Source: Aquificales bacterium
GTDB lineage: Bacteria > Aquificota > Aquificia > Aquificales > Aquificaceae
DNA: 40,906 nucleotides
Assembly: GCA_027078675.1 (NCBI GenBank)
Contig: JALWWX010000212.1
Span: forward strand, 1 to 40,906
Direction: 5' to 3'
Shown here: positions 7,489-15,160 of the stretch, in pieces
Layout: the number at the start of each line of letters is the position of its first letter
How positions within the stretch are numbered: position 1 is the stretch's first letter
Notes under the pieces: generated by a model
What the model was told of the DNA's origin: nothing
Databases searched by the model: none
Seen by the model: the letters and a program-made list of their open reading frames with translations, nothing else
Position numbers and translations under genes: made by a program

Positions 7489-8771
7489 AAATCCACAGCA
7501 AGCATATCCTTGTAATGGGCTTTGGCCCATGCCATATAGGCCTTAAAGTTCTTTTGGGAAGGTTTCTCATCCGTTTTTACACTTGCAAAACTGAATTGCC
7601 CATTTTCATATTTATATGTCAACCTTACCCAAACCGCTTTATCCTCATCAACCGCTGAGTAACAGAGAGTCATTGGAGGCTTATAAGGTATATCTTTACC
7701 CTCTATTGAGGCCAGGACTCTCCTTGCTACATACTTCGCCTCCGTTACAGCGGTATTACCGCTTTTTGAAAAAGGCTGATTCCTTGCATCTCCAGAAACA
7801 AAAACACGCTCATCTCCTATAAGGTTGTACCTTAGTGGATCTATATTAGCCCACCTTTCTCCTTTCTTCACACCCCCTATTTTATAAACAATATCAGCCA
7901 CCCTACAAGGCGGATATATATTGGCGTCTGTAAAGTCTATATCTCCGTAAACTTCCGTCTTCACTTTTCTGTTAATAACATCAACATAACTTATGTCTGC
8001 GTTTGGATAGTAATCAATATAACCGTTAACAATCTTCTCCCATGCATAATGGAAACCTTTTGCCTTAACGGGAGGATCAGAGTGAGGATCCACAAGTATA
8101 ACTTTGCCTTTAACCTTGTTCTTCTTAAAGAACCATGCTATAAGGGTAGCCCTCTCATAAGGACCCGGTATGCACCTATAATCAAGACCCGGCGGAACGG
8201 TTACTACAAACTCTCCACCCTCAAAATTGTGTATTTTCCTCTTAAGATAAATATGCTCCGATCCGGGTATAAAAGCGGGCGGATATTTTGTTCTTGCTAT
8301 CTCAAGCTCCTGAGGATCCTTTATATTCCATCTTTCATAATCGTAGTCTATACCAGGAGCAAGGACAAGGAAATCATAATCAATAACACCTTTGTCTGTA
8401 TAAACTTTTCTCTTGTTTCTATCTATATCAATTACGGTAGCCTGTAAAAAGTGGTAGCCGTAGGTGTCCGCAGCTTTAAGATAGCTGTGAACAAGCATCT
8501 CAAGGGGCACTATGTCAACAAGCCACAGGTTGCTCATTGGACAGGAGAAGAAATGAGATCTTTTGTCAATAAGAACAACATCTACGGAAGGGTTTTCCTT
8601 CTTAATATACTTTGAAACTGTAAGTCCCGACCATCCCGCCCCTATAACTACAACCCTCGGAGATTTGGGAGAAGGCTTTGGAAGATTTATTGAACCCTTA
8701 CCGAAGGAAACACCACCTATAAACAAGCCTGCCGAAATGCCTACAAATTTTAGAAAACCCCTCCTGTCCAT
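7485..8771 (-). CDS. FccB/SoxF-like FAD-dependent sulfide dehydrogenase flavoprotein
   Basis: 428 residues. It has a twin-arginine signal (MDRRGFLKFVGISAG), an FAD-binding Rossmann motif at ~39-56 (VVVIGAGWSGL), a second FAD motif (FLVLAPGIDYDY) and a C-terminal FVSGDAR motif. Cys200 lies in YRCIPGPYERA, which matches the region of the redox-active Cys in flavocytochrome c sulfide dehydrogenase, and Cys289 (YPPCRVAD) may be its partner. Family members oxidise sulfide to polysulfide/sulfur in the periplasm. The usual cytochrome subunit FccA is absent; a Rieske gene follows, overlapping by 4 bp. A GGAGGG ribosome site precedes the ATG. Substrate is inferred from the family; other FAD oxidoreductase activities cannot be excluded. 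Confidence 0.85.
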   Translation of the reverse strand: MDRRGFLKFVGISAGLFIGGVSFGKGSINLPKPSPKSPRVVVIGAGWSGLTVSKYIKKENPSVDVVLIDKRSHFFSCPMSNLWLVDIVPLEMLVHSYLKAADTYGYHFLQATVIDIDRNKRKVYTDKGVIDYDFLVLAPGIDYDYERWNIKDPQELEIARTKYPPAFIPGSEHIYLKRKIHNFEGGEFVVTVPPGLDYRCIPGPYERATLIAWFFKKNKVKGKVILVDPHSDPPVKAKGFHYAWEKIVNGYIDYYPNADISYVDVINRKVKTEVYGDIDFTDANIYPPCRVADIVYKIGGVKKGERWANIDPLRYNLIGDERVFVSGDARNQPFSKSGNTAVTEAKYVARRVLASIEGKDIPYKPPMTLCYSAVDEDKAVWVRLTYKYENGQFSFASVKTDEKPSQKNFKAYMAWAKAHYKDMLAVDL

Positions 8772-8790
8772 CCCACGCCCTCCGTCTTTT

Positions 8791-9723
8791 TTAACTTAAG
8801 AAGTCCTTCAAGTGCCTTTTCATTGCAAGGCTTCTGAGCTTTCTCAAAGCCCTTGTTTCAAGCTGTCTTACCCTCTCCCGCGAAACCCCCATAATTTCAC
8901 CTATTTCTCTAAGCGTCTTTGGTTCCCCTCCTTTAAGCCCAAATCTTAATTCTATAACCTTTCTCTCCTTTTCAGGTAACTTCTCAAGTATATCGTATAT
9001 TTCCTTACTCATAGCCTCCCTAACTATGGTCTCTTCTACTTCTGCGGTTCCGTGTTTTGTAAGGAAATCAATAAAGAATGTATCCTCATTCTCTCCCACT
9101 GGCACATCAAGGGAAAGAGGTATCCTGCAAACCTGTAAACACTTTTCAACCTCTTGGGGAGAGATCTTATAACCTTGCTTTTTAAAAGCCTCCTCAACTT
9201 CCGTTTCCGTAGGTTCTCTTCCCAGCTCCTTAGAAAGTTCTTTGGCTATAATATCCTTGCTCAGTCTTTCCGCTACCTCTTCTGGCGTGGGTTCCCTTTC
9301 AAGCTGACGTACAAGCTCGTTGTAAACATTACTTACCCTGCTTATAAGATGAGACTGTTTTAAGGGAATTCTTACAGCCCCTGTCTGCTGAGATAGAGCC
9401 TGCATAATTGCCTGTCTTATCCACCAAACAGCATAAGAGATAAACTTGACATCCCTGTCCGGATCAAACCTCTTGACAGCTTCAAGAAGACCCAGGTTAC
9501 CCGCAGCTATAAGTTCGGAAAGGGGTAGCCCGTAACCTATATACTGCTTTGCAACACTTATAACAAATCTTAAATTTGATTCAACAAGCTTCTGCAGGGC
9601 TTCCTTATCACCCTTTCTTGCCCTGTATGCAAGCTCCTTCTCCTCCTCCGGCGTAAGCAGAGGAATTTTAGCAATCTTTTTTAAATACTGATTAATAAGT
9701 TCCTGTTCTGTATCTGAAAGCAT
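8791..9723 (-). CDS. Sigma-70 family RNA polymerase sigma factor (group 1/2) with duplicated region-3 segment
   Basis: 310 residues, lacking region 1.1. Region 1.2 is at ~6-35, region 2 is conserved (LRFVISVAKQY, AAGNLGLLEAVKRFDP, YAVWWIRQAIMQAL), region 3 is at ~120-200, and region 4 is the C-terminal helix-turn-helix (LREIGEIMGVSRERVRQLETRALRKLR). The short N-terminus suggests either a compact housekeeping factor or an RpoS-like group 2 factor; these cannot be told apart here. Region 3 contains two copies of an ELxREPTxxEV helix (residues ~141-150 and ~167-176), where standard factors have one. It lies 4 bp downstream of htrA and 19 bp upstream of the flavoprotein gene. Confidence 0.88.
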   Translation of the reverse strand: MLSDTEQELINQYLKKIAKIPLLTPEEEKELAYRARKGDKEALQKLVESNLRFVISVAKQYIGYGLPLSELIAAGNLGLLEAVKRFDPDRDVKFISYAVWWIRQAIMQALSQQTGAVRIPLKQSHLISRVSNVYNELVRQLEREPTPEEVAERLSKDIIAKELSKELGREPTETEVEEAFKKQGYKISPQEVEKCLQVCRIPLSLDVPVGENEDTFFIDFLTKHGTAEVEETIVREAMSKEIYDILEKLPEKERKVIELRFGLKGGEPKTLREIGEIMGVSRERVRQLETRALRKLRSLAMKRHLKDFLS

Positions 9724-9727
9724 GACA

Positions 9728-11197
9728 TCACCTCAACCTTAAAACAAGATATATATTAGTTTCTCCCCTCCTTACAAGTAAAAGGGCTCTACTGCGACCT
9801 GCATCCTTCAGATCCTCTATCATAGATATAAATTCGTCAACATCTTCAATGAATTTATTGTTGACTGATATAATAATGTCACCCGGTCTGAGACCGCTGT
9901 AGTATGCAAGACTACCCGGTGCCACCGCTATTACCCTTACACCCCCTTCAAGTCCATATCTTGCTTTTTCTTCAGGTGTCAAGTTTCTTATATTAATACC
10001 GAGATCCTTACCTTGCTCCTTATCATAAACCCTTACCTTTCTCTCCGGCAACCTACCAACCTTAACTTTTATAACCTTTTTCTTACCCTTCCTCAGAATG
10101 GTAAGGCTTACCTCCGTACCTGGCGGAGTTTTCATTATCTTAAGTTGCAAATCCCTGACACTATCTATCTTTTTACCGTTAAGTTCAATTATTATATCTC
10201 CTACCTTCAAACCCGCCTTCTCCGCAGGGCTGTCTTTCATAACCTGGGCTATAAGGATACCCTCCTTAACATTTATTGCTTCCGCAATCTCCGGTGTTAT
10301 CTCTTGAATTACAACGCCAAGCCATCCTCTTACAACTTCACCCTTTTCTATAAGTTGTTCCATAACCCACTTGGCAAGGTTGATAGGTATAGCAAAACCA
10401 AGACCCTGTCCCTCAGCTACTATAGCTGTATTTATACCTATTACCTCTCCCCTTATATTAATAAGTGGACCCCCGGAATTGCCCGGATTTATAGGAGCAT
10501 CCGTCTGTATAAAGTTTTCATACTGGGTTATACCTATACTCCTTCTAAGGGCGGAAACAACACCTACCGTAACAGTCCTCTCAAGTCCGTATGGGTTGCC
10601 TATCGCTATTACTATCTGACCCACCCTCACCTTGTCCGAATTTCCCAACTTAGCTATTCTACTTTTAGGATTACTTATTCCCTCAGCATCAACTTCAATA
10701 ACAGCTATATCCGTTTTGGGATCCCTTCCTACAAGCTTTCCCCTCTTCTCAGTGTGTCTATCAAAACTAACCCTGATAACATCCGCATTTTGTACAACAT
10801 GGTTGTTCGTAAGTATATAAAATATATTTTTATCTTCATCGTATTTAACTATTACACCTGACCCTAAGGACCTTCTTCTGCGCGGAACATCAAAAGGAAA
10901 AGGGAAGGGAAAATCAAAGTCATCAAAGAATCCGTCCCTTGCTTCCTGAGTTGCAAATATGGTAACTACAGAAGGTGAAACCTTTTTCACAATTTCGGTC
11001 AACTCTTTTTCAAAACGTGCAAGTACTGAATTCCCCGTAATTACCGTTTCTTCTACAGACTCCTCCTTTTCCTCACTTTCTTGTAATATCTCCCCCTCAA
11101 CCTTACCATTGGCAGGATTTGCTGTACAACTATAAAACCCTAAGAAGAGAACAGCTATAACGGAGAAAACAAGTGACATATATATTTTCCTCCTCAT
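9728..11197 (-). CDS. htrA: HtrA/DegP-type periplasmic serine protease (Do family)
   Basis: 489 residues. An N-terminal hydrophobic segment ends in FYSC24, a possible but non-canonical lipobox, so the protein is either anchored or cleaved. After an acidic linker (~35-52) comes a trypsin-like domain with the triad His133 (LTNNHVV), Asp163 (KTDIAV) and Ser241 (GNSGGPL). Two PDZ domains follow (~290-375, with GWLGVVIQEI; ~395-485, with PGSLAYYSGLRPGDI). Known role: degradation and refolding of damaged envelope proteins. The start overlaps the bioC stop by 4 bp (ATGA). Placement beside a sigma factor may be stress-related, but this is inference. Confidence 0.92.
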   Translation of the reverse strand: MRRKIYMSLVFSVIAVLFLGFYSCTANPANGKVEGEILQESEEKEESVEETVITGNSVLARFEKELTEIVKKVSPSVVTIFATQEARDGFFDDFDFPFPFPFDVPRRRRSLGSGVIVKYDEDKNIFYILTNNHVVQNADVIRVSFDRHTEKRGKLVGRDPKTDIAVIEVDAEGISNPKSRIAKLGNSDKVRVGQIVIAIGNPYGLERTVTVGVVSALRRSIGITQYENFIQTDAPINPGNSGGPLINIRGEVIGINTAIVAEGQGLGFAIPINLAKWVMEQLIEKGEVVRGWLGVVIQEITPEIAEAINVKEGILIAQVMKDSPAEKAGLKVGDIIIELNGKKIDSVRDLQLKIMKTPPGTEVSLTILRKGKKKVIKVKVGRLPERKVRVYDKEQGKDLGINIRNLTPEEKARYGLEGGVRVIAVAPGSLAYYSGLRPGDIIISVNNKFIEDVDEFISMIEDLKDAGRSRALLLVRRGETNIYLVLRLR

Positions 11198-11862
11198 GAT
11201 TTAATTTTACACAAAAAGAAAAGCACCCTAAAATATAAACTCGTCATATTCCTTATTTTCTCTTCAAGCTTGCGTCTTGAAAATGTAACAAGACCCTTAG
11301 GATTGTAGGAAGTTCCTGTATAATGGAAAAATCTAAGTACATCCCAACCCTTGTAAGGTACATCAATGTCCTTTACAAACCATACGTCTATTATGCATCC
11401 GTAAGAATCAAGTATTCTAAGTACTTTTTCTTCAGTCGGAAACGGAAAACCGAAAACTTCCACACTCCCTCCGATAGGAAGGGCAACACCAATACCCTCT
11501 TTTGAAACCCTTATCATCTCGCCTATAGATTTACTCACGTCAGTCCAGTGTAGGACGAAGTTACTAACAGCCCAGTTAAAGCTTTTGTCCTTAAAAGGGA
11601 GATATTCACAATCACCAACAACAGCCTTTCCAAACCTCTCTTTGAAATACACCGACATAGGAAAGGATATATCAACACCAACAACATCGGAAGACTCAAG
11701 ATTTTCAGTCACAAATCCCGTACCGCACCCTACATCAAGAATCCTACCTTTTATTCCTGTAAGAAGGGAAGATAGAACAAGGGCGGATTCCCTCTGGGGT
11801 AATGCCCACTTATTGTATGTATAGACAGCCTTAGAAAACCGCACAGATAAGATCTTTTTCAT
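11194..11862 (-). CDS. bioC: BioC-like malonyl-ACP O-methyltransferase
   Basis: 222 residues. The opening RFSKAVYTYNKWALPQRESA matches the BioC N-terminal signature (FxxAAxxYxxxAxLQ). The SAM-binding motif I is ILDVGCGTGFVTE, followed by VVGVDIS and the BioC-typical VSNFVLHWTD. BioC methylates the free carboxyl of malonyl-ACP so it can be elongated to pimeloyl-ACP for biotin synthesis. The assignment is strengthened by the overlapping upstream alpha/beta hydrolase gene, which would be the BioH-type esterase removing that methyl. The start is fixed by the N-terminal motif and overlaps that gene by 32 bp. The alternative is a general class I methyltransferase. Confidence 0.75.
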   Translation of the reverse strand: MKKILSVRFSKAVYTYNKWALPQRESALVLSSLLTGIKGRILDVGCGTGFVTENLESSDVVGVDISFPMSVYFKERFGKAVVGDCEYLPFKDKSFNWAVSNFVLHWTDVSKSIGEMIRVSKEGIGVALPIGGSVEVFGFPFPTEEKVLRILDSYGCIIDVWFVKDIDVPYKGWDVLRFFHYTGTSYNPKGLVTFSRRKLEEKIRNMTSLYFRVLFFLCKIKS

Positions 11863-12457
11863 CTCTTAAAGGGAAATGACCTCCAGGCAGAATTCTTAAT
11901 TTAGAGATTTTCAATAGGTTAGCAAGCTTGAAGGCTTCTTTAACAGGAACTATAGGATCACCTACGCCGTGTACAATAATAACCTCCTTATGAATGTGTG
12001 GAATAACATGAGAAAGGTCTATTTCAATGAAATCCTTCAACAACTTATAAGATCCCTTAATATCCATACTGTCTTTGAACGGCTTACCCAAGGCGGTCAT
12101 ACGGAAGTTTTCAATTAAGTCCTCTCTGCCTGCACTGATCCCTTTTAAAAAAGCTTTTATTCTTGATTCCCTCCACGCCTTAGAAAAGCAAGCTGTTGCT
12201 CCTATTAATATTAACCTGTTAACCTTTGAGGGAAATAAAAAAGCTATTAACAAAGATAGGGAGGCTCCCATGGACCAACCTATAACATCGTGCCTTAATG
12301 GTAAACTCAAACCGATTGCTTTAGCGAGGGAAAAGAGATCCTTATAGTGTAGTATGGATCTACCGTGAAAGGGCAGATCTATTTTAATACCCGAAAATTC
12401 CTTAAAGATCTTTGATGAGAAAGCATAACCATGAATATAAACGGGATTCTTGAACAT
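11831..12457 (-). CDS. bioH: BioH-like alpha/beta hydrolase (pimeloyl-ACP methyl ester esterase)
   Basis: 208 residues, somewhat shorter than E. coli BioH (~256) and probably with a reduced lid. The oxyanion region is VYIHGYAFSS; the nucleophile elbow is GWSMGAS with Ser62; the acid is Asp in HGVGDPIVP; the catalytic His is in GGHFPL near the C-terminus. It overlaps bioC by 32 bp, and together they supply the BioC/BioH pair of the pimeloyl-ACP pathway. The function is inferred from that pairing; the fold is secure. The gene starts 22 bp from the divergent lptB and has no Shine-Dalgarno. Confidence 0.7.
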   Translation of the reverse strand: MFKNPVYIHGYAFSSKIFKEFSGIKIDLPFHGRSILHYKDLFSLAKAIGLSLPLRHDVIGWSMGASLSLLIAFLFPSKVNRLILIGATACFSKAWRESRIKAFLKGISAGREDLIENFRMTALGKPFKDSMDIKGSYKLLKDFIEIDLSHVIPHIHKEVIIVHGVGDPIVPVKEAFKLANLLKISKLRILPGGHFPLRDEKDLICAVF

Positions 12458-12462
12458 AGAGC

Positions 12463-12476
12463 TTTATAATTATAAA
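12463..12476. promoter_or_regulatory. Palindromic bidirectional -10 region between bioH and lptB
   Basis: TTTATAATTATAAA is a perfect 14-bp palindrome in a 22-bp gap. It contains TATAAT on the plus strand (12465-12470), 9 bp before the lptB ATG, and TATAAT on the minus strand (12469-12474), 11 bp before the bioH ATG. The two boxes share two bases, so polymerase could occupy only one at a time. The short distances leave little or no 5' leader. Confidence 0.5.
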
Positions 12477-12479
12477 ACA

Positions 12480-13196
12480 ATGCTGAATATAAACAATATT
12501 AAAAAGTCTGTTAAAGGAAGGTACATCCTTAAAGGTATATCTATGTATGTTAAAAGAGGTGAGGTTGTGGGTCTGCTTGGACCTAACGGAGCTGGAAAAA
12601 CAACCCTCTTCAATTCAATAATAGGATTTACAAAAATTGATGAGGGAAGTATAACCTTAGACGGAGAGGACATAACCCATTTACCACCATTCCAAAGGGC
12701 AAGGAAAGGCATATCCTTCTTACCCCAAGAACATACACTTTTTGAAGATCTGACAGTAATGGAAAATTTAGTTATATTCCTTGAATTTTTTGAAAAGAGT
12801 CGTGAAGAACTAATAGCAAAAGCGGAAACACTACTTGAAGATTTCGGTATATCACGCCTAAGGGACCAAAGGGCAGGAAGCCTATCGGGTGGACAAAAGA
12901 GAAGACTGGAGATAGCAAGAAGTCTTATATCCAATCCACGGTTTCTCTTCCTTGATGAACCCTTTGCGGGTCTTGATCCTATAGTTGTTCAGGAAATAAG
13001 AACACTTATAACGGATCTTAAGCACCAGAATATAGGAGTTCTTATAACAGATCACAATGTGAGGGAGACAATAAAGTTGGTAGACAGAGTTTATATAATC
13101 TCAGAAGGCAAAATAATAGCGGAAGGTCCCCCACCCGAGGTTGTAAAAAATGAAGAGGTGAAGAAAACTTACCTGGGCGCAGATTTTACCCTTTAA
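12480..13196 (+). CDS. lptB: LPS export ABC transporter ATPase LptB
   Basis: 238 residues from the ATG at 12480, preferred over a TTG at 12450 that would overlap bioH and its promoter. It has Walker A GPNGAGKT, Q-loop FLPQEHTLF, signature LSGGQKRRLEIARSL, Walker B FLFLDEPFAGLDP and H-loop ITDHNVRET. The order and spacing, the GISFLPQE context and the C-terminal extension after the switch His match LptB, which powers lipopolysaccharide extraction with LptFG. LptFG and LptC are not in the window. Its stop shares TTAA with the convergent metallohydrolase gene. Confidence 0.9.
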   Translation: MLNINNIKKSVKGRYILKGISMYVKRGEVVGLLGPNGAGKTTLFNSIIGFTKIDEGSITLDGEDITHLPPFQRARKGISFLPQEHTLFEDLTVMENLVIFLEFFEKSREELIAKAETLLEDFGISRLRDQRAGSLSGGQKRRLEIARSLISNPRFLFLDEPFAGLDPIVVQEIRTLITDLKHQNIGVLITDHNVRETIKLVDRVYIISEGKIIAEGPPPEVVKNEEVKKTYLGADFTL

Positions 13197-13951
13197 GAGG
13201 GTACTTTATAGTTTGCTTCTCCGAGGAGATCAACTCCACATTCAAGATTCTCAATCCAATTTATAAATTTCTCAACCATCTCCTTGCCTCTAAAGATAGC
13301 TCCGTGCTGAGGAGCTATAATGTCTATATCAAGACTCCTTACCATCCTCGCCCACAGCTTACAAACCTTTCCAGAAGCTATATATCTTCTATGGAAAAAC
13401 TCCATATACTTTTTATGGGATTCAAAATCAGACACCTCGTAATAATCAATACCCAAAGAAGCACCCAAATCTCCCGAGAATAAAACCTTACCAACGGGAT
13501 CATAAATTTGGAAGTTACCCGGTGAGTGAAGGAAATGGGCGGGAAGTATATAAAGTGTACAACCGTTAAGGTCAAAGACAGTCCCCTTATCATCAATGGG
13601 GTGTAGCCTACCCTCCAACTGACTGTCCAAACCGAAATGAGGCAAGAATCTCATCCACAGCTTTGAAATAAAAGCATCCGCACCAGTGGTCATAAGCCAA
13701 CCGTTAAGTGATGCAACTATATCAGGATCCTGATGAGAGAGAAATATGTACTTAACATTACTGGGAGGTATATAACTTGATATGTCAGAAAGCAACTTTG
13801 CAAATACCTTGTGGCCTCCGGGGTCAAGCAATACACCCTCTCCCTTGTGAACTATAAGGAACTGATTTGACTGAACAGCACTGGCAGGCGTAAGCTCGTC
13901 AAACATATAAACCTTATGCTCGGGAGAGTCAAAGAGAACTTTCCCCGGCAT
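13193..13951 (-). CDS. Flavodiiron-type (ODP) metallo-beta-lactamase-fold protein
   Basis: 252 residues from the ATG at 13951, preceded by GGAGG at good spacing; an in-frame GTG six bases upstream is less likely. Putative metal ligands are His73-Q-Asp75-P-Asp77 (in LSHQDPD), His in LPAHFLHSPG, Asp in LFSGDLGAS and His in APQHGAIF. This is the ligand set of flavodiiron oxygen/NO reductases (H-x-E-x-D...H...D...H), with the Glu replaced by Asp. There is no flavodoxin domain, so electrons would have to come from a separate protein. A role in oxygen or NO handling, or oxygen sensing, is inferred. Confidence 0.8.
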   Translation of the reverse strand: MPGKVLFDSPEHKVYMFDELTPASAVQSNQFLIVHKGEGVLLDPGGHKVFAKLLSDISSYIPPSNVKYIFLSHQDPDIVASLNGWLMTTGADAFISKLWMRFLPHFGLDSQLEGRLHPIDDKGTVFDLNGCTLYILPAHFLHSPGNFQIYDPVGKVLFSGDLGASLGIDYYEVSDFESHKKYMEFFHRRYIASGKVCKLWARMVRSLDIDIIAPQHGAIFRGKEMVEKFINWIENLECGVDLLGEANYKVPS

Positions 13952-14015
13952 GTCCACCTCCTATATTGATAATTCTAATCTAATAAATAGGCAATAATCA
14001 TCAGAAATTTAGGAA

Positions 14016-14021
14016 TATAAT
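14016..14021 (+). promoter_or_regulatory. -10 box of gpsA, likely leaderless start
   Basis: Perfect TATAAT ending 7 bp before the gpsA ATG at 14029. Transcription would begin at or within a base or two of the start codon. No Shine-Dalgarno is present between them. Confidence 0.5.
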
Positions 14022-14028
14022 TTTCAGC

Positions 14029-15000
14029 ATGAGATACACCGTATTGGGCGGTGGAAGATGGGGAACAGCCCTTGCCCTTCACCTTTCAAAAAAAGGTGCA
14101 AAAGTTCTTGTATATGACATAAATAAAAATGCTATAGAAAGAATAAACAAAGGACTGCACCCCTATATTGAAAATTTCAAACTTTCTGAAAACATAAAGG
14201 GTACAACGGATATAAAAGAAGCGGAAGCTTTTTCAGAAAGGATAATATGTGCATTACCCACTCAGGTTATAGAAGAATCGGTGAAAAATATGGACCTTAA
14301 TAACAAGGATGTGATAATAGCATCTAAGGGGATTGATGTAAAAACTAAGAAACTTATTTCGGATATAATAAGGGACCTTTTTAAAAGTGCAAGAGTATAT
14401 GCGCTGTCAGGTCCCTCTTTCGCAATAGAAGTCTTGAAAGGTCTACCAACAGCCCTCGTACTTGCCTCGGAAGATGAAGAAAGGGGAAAGATAATACAGA
14501 AGGAACTTAATGCGGAAACCTTCAGAGTATACAGGAGCAAAGACCTAAAAGGGGTAGAGCTTGGCGGAGCACTCAAAAATGTTATAGCCATAGCATGCGG
14601 TATATCCGACGGTCTGGAATTAGGAAACAATGCAAGGGCATCTCTTATAACAAGGGGTCTGAAAGAGATGGCAAGGATAGGGGTCTCTTTGGGTGCGGAA
14701 GAAAAAACATTTTACGGTCTTTCAGGGGCAGGTGATCTTTTCCTTACCGCTTCCTCTGATCTTTCCAGAAACAGAACCTTCGGGTTCATGCTCGCAAGGG
14801 GAAAGAAAAAGGAAGAGATACTTAGGGAACTCAATCAGACAGTTGAAGGTATTGAAACAGTCAAAGCGGTATATTCTATAGTAAAGGAAAAAAATATCTA
14901 CGCCCCGGTTAGCGAAGCGGTTTACAAGGTGGTAGTGGAAGGTGAAGATTTACACAAGGTTATAAGGGAAATGCTTTTAAGGGAACCGGGAGAGGAATAA
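14029..15000 (+). CDS. gpsA: NAD(P)H-dependent glycerol-3-phosphate dehydrogenase
   Basis: 323 residues, normal length. The N-terminal nucleotide-binding motif is VLGGGRWGTALA. CALPTQVIE and VIIASKGI follow. GPSFAIEV, GGALKNVIAIACGISDG with the catalytic Lys, and GLSGAGDLFLTASSDLSRN complete the GpsA pattern. It reduces dihydroxyacetone phosphate to sn-glycerol-3-phosphate for phospholipid synthesis (cytoplasm). The stop codon directly abuts the 3' CCA end of a convergent tRNA gene. Confidence 0.95.
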   Translation: MRYTVLGGGRWGTALALHLSKKGAKVLVYDINKNAIERINKGLHPYIENFKLSENIKGTTDIKEAEAFSERIICALPTQVIEESVKNMDLNNKDVIIASKGIDVKTKKLISDIIRDLFKSARVYALSGPSFAIEVLKGLPTALVLASEDEERGKIIQKELNAETFRVYRSKDLKGVELGGALKNVIAIACGISDGLELGNNARASLITRGLKEMARIGVSLGAEEKTFYGLSGAGDLFLTASSDLSRNRTFGFMLARGKKKEEILRELNQTVEGIETVKAVYSIVKEKNIYAPVSEAVYKVVVEGEDLHKVIREMLLREPGEE

Positions 15001-15077
15001 TGGCGTCCCCGGGCGGACTCGAACCGCCGACCTCGAGATTAGGAATCTCGCGCTCTATCCTGCTGAGCTACGGGGAC
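15001..15077 (-). tRNA. tRNA-Arg(CCU)
   Basis: Read on the minus strand it folds as a standard cloverleaf. The acceptor stem is GTCCCCG/CGGGGAC, the D arm GCTC-AGCAGGAT-AGAGC, the anticodon stem CGAGA/TCTCG around loop TTCCTAA (anticodon CCT), and the T arm GGCGG-TTCGAGT-CCGCC. The discriminator is G, and CCA is encoded. It reads AGG codons, which are frequent in the genes here. The CCA end abuts the gpsA stop codon. Confidence 0.96.
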
Positions 15078-15085
15078 TACCAAAT

Positions 15086-15091
15086 ATTATA
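15086..15091 (-). promoter_or_regulatory. -10 box of tRNA-Arg
   Basis: TATAAT on the minus strand ends 8 bp from the first base of the mature tRNA, so the primary transcript would have almost no 5' leader for RNase P to remove. From established knowledge, Aquifex lacks a canonical rnpB RNA and uses the protein enzyme HARP. The -35 is not obvious. Confidence 0.5.
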
Positions 15092-15160
15092 ACATTTTGG
15101 TACAATTACCTTTGCCCATTGGAGAATTGGGTATATTTTATTATACCGAGGGGTAAGGAA

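Noticed and set aside
10013-10861. 282-codon open frame on the plus strand opposite htrA
   Set aside because: Composition is dominated by Tyr/Leu/Ser and no family pattern is seen, while htrA has an intact catalytic triad on the other strand.
15119-15160. Longer hemerythrin start at 15119
   Set aside because: The extra 14 residues precede the AAGGA ribosome site of the ATG at 15161 and do not fit the first helix of the domain.
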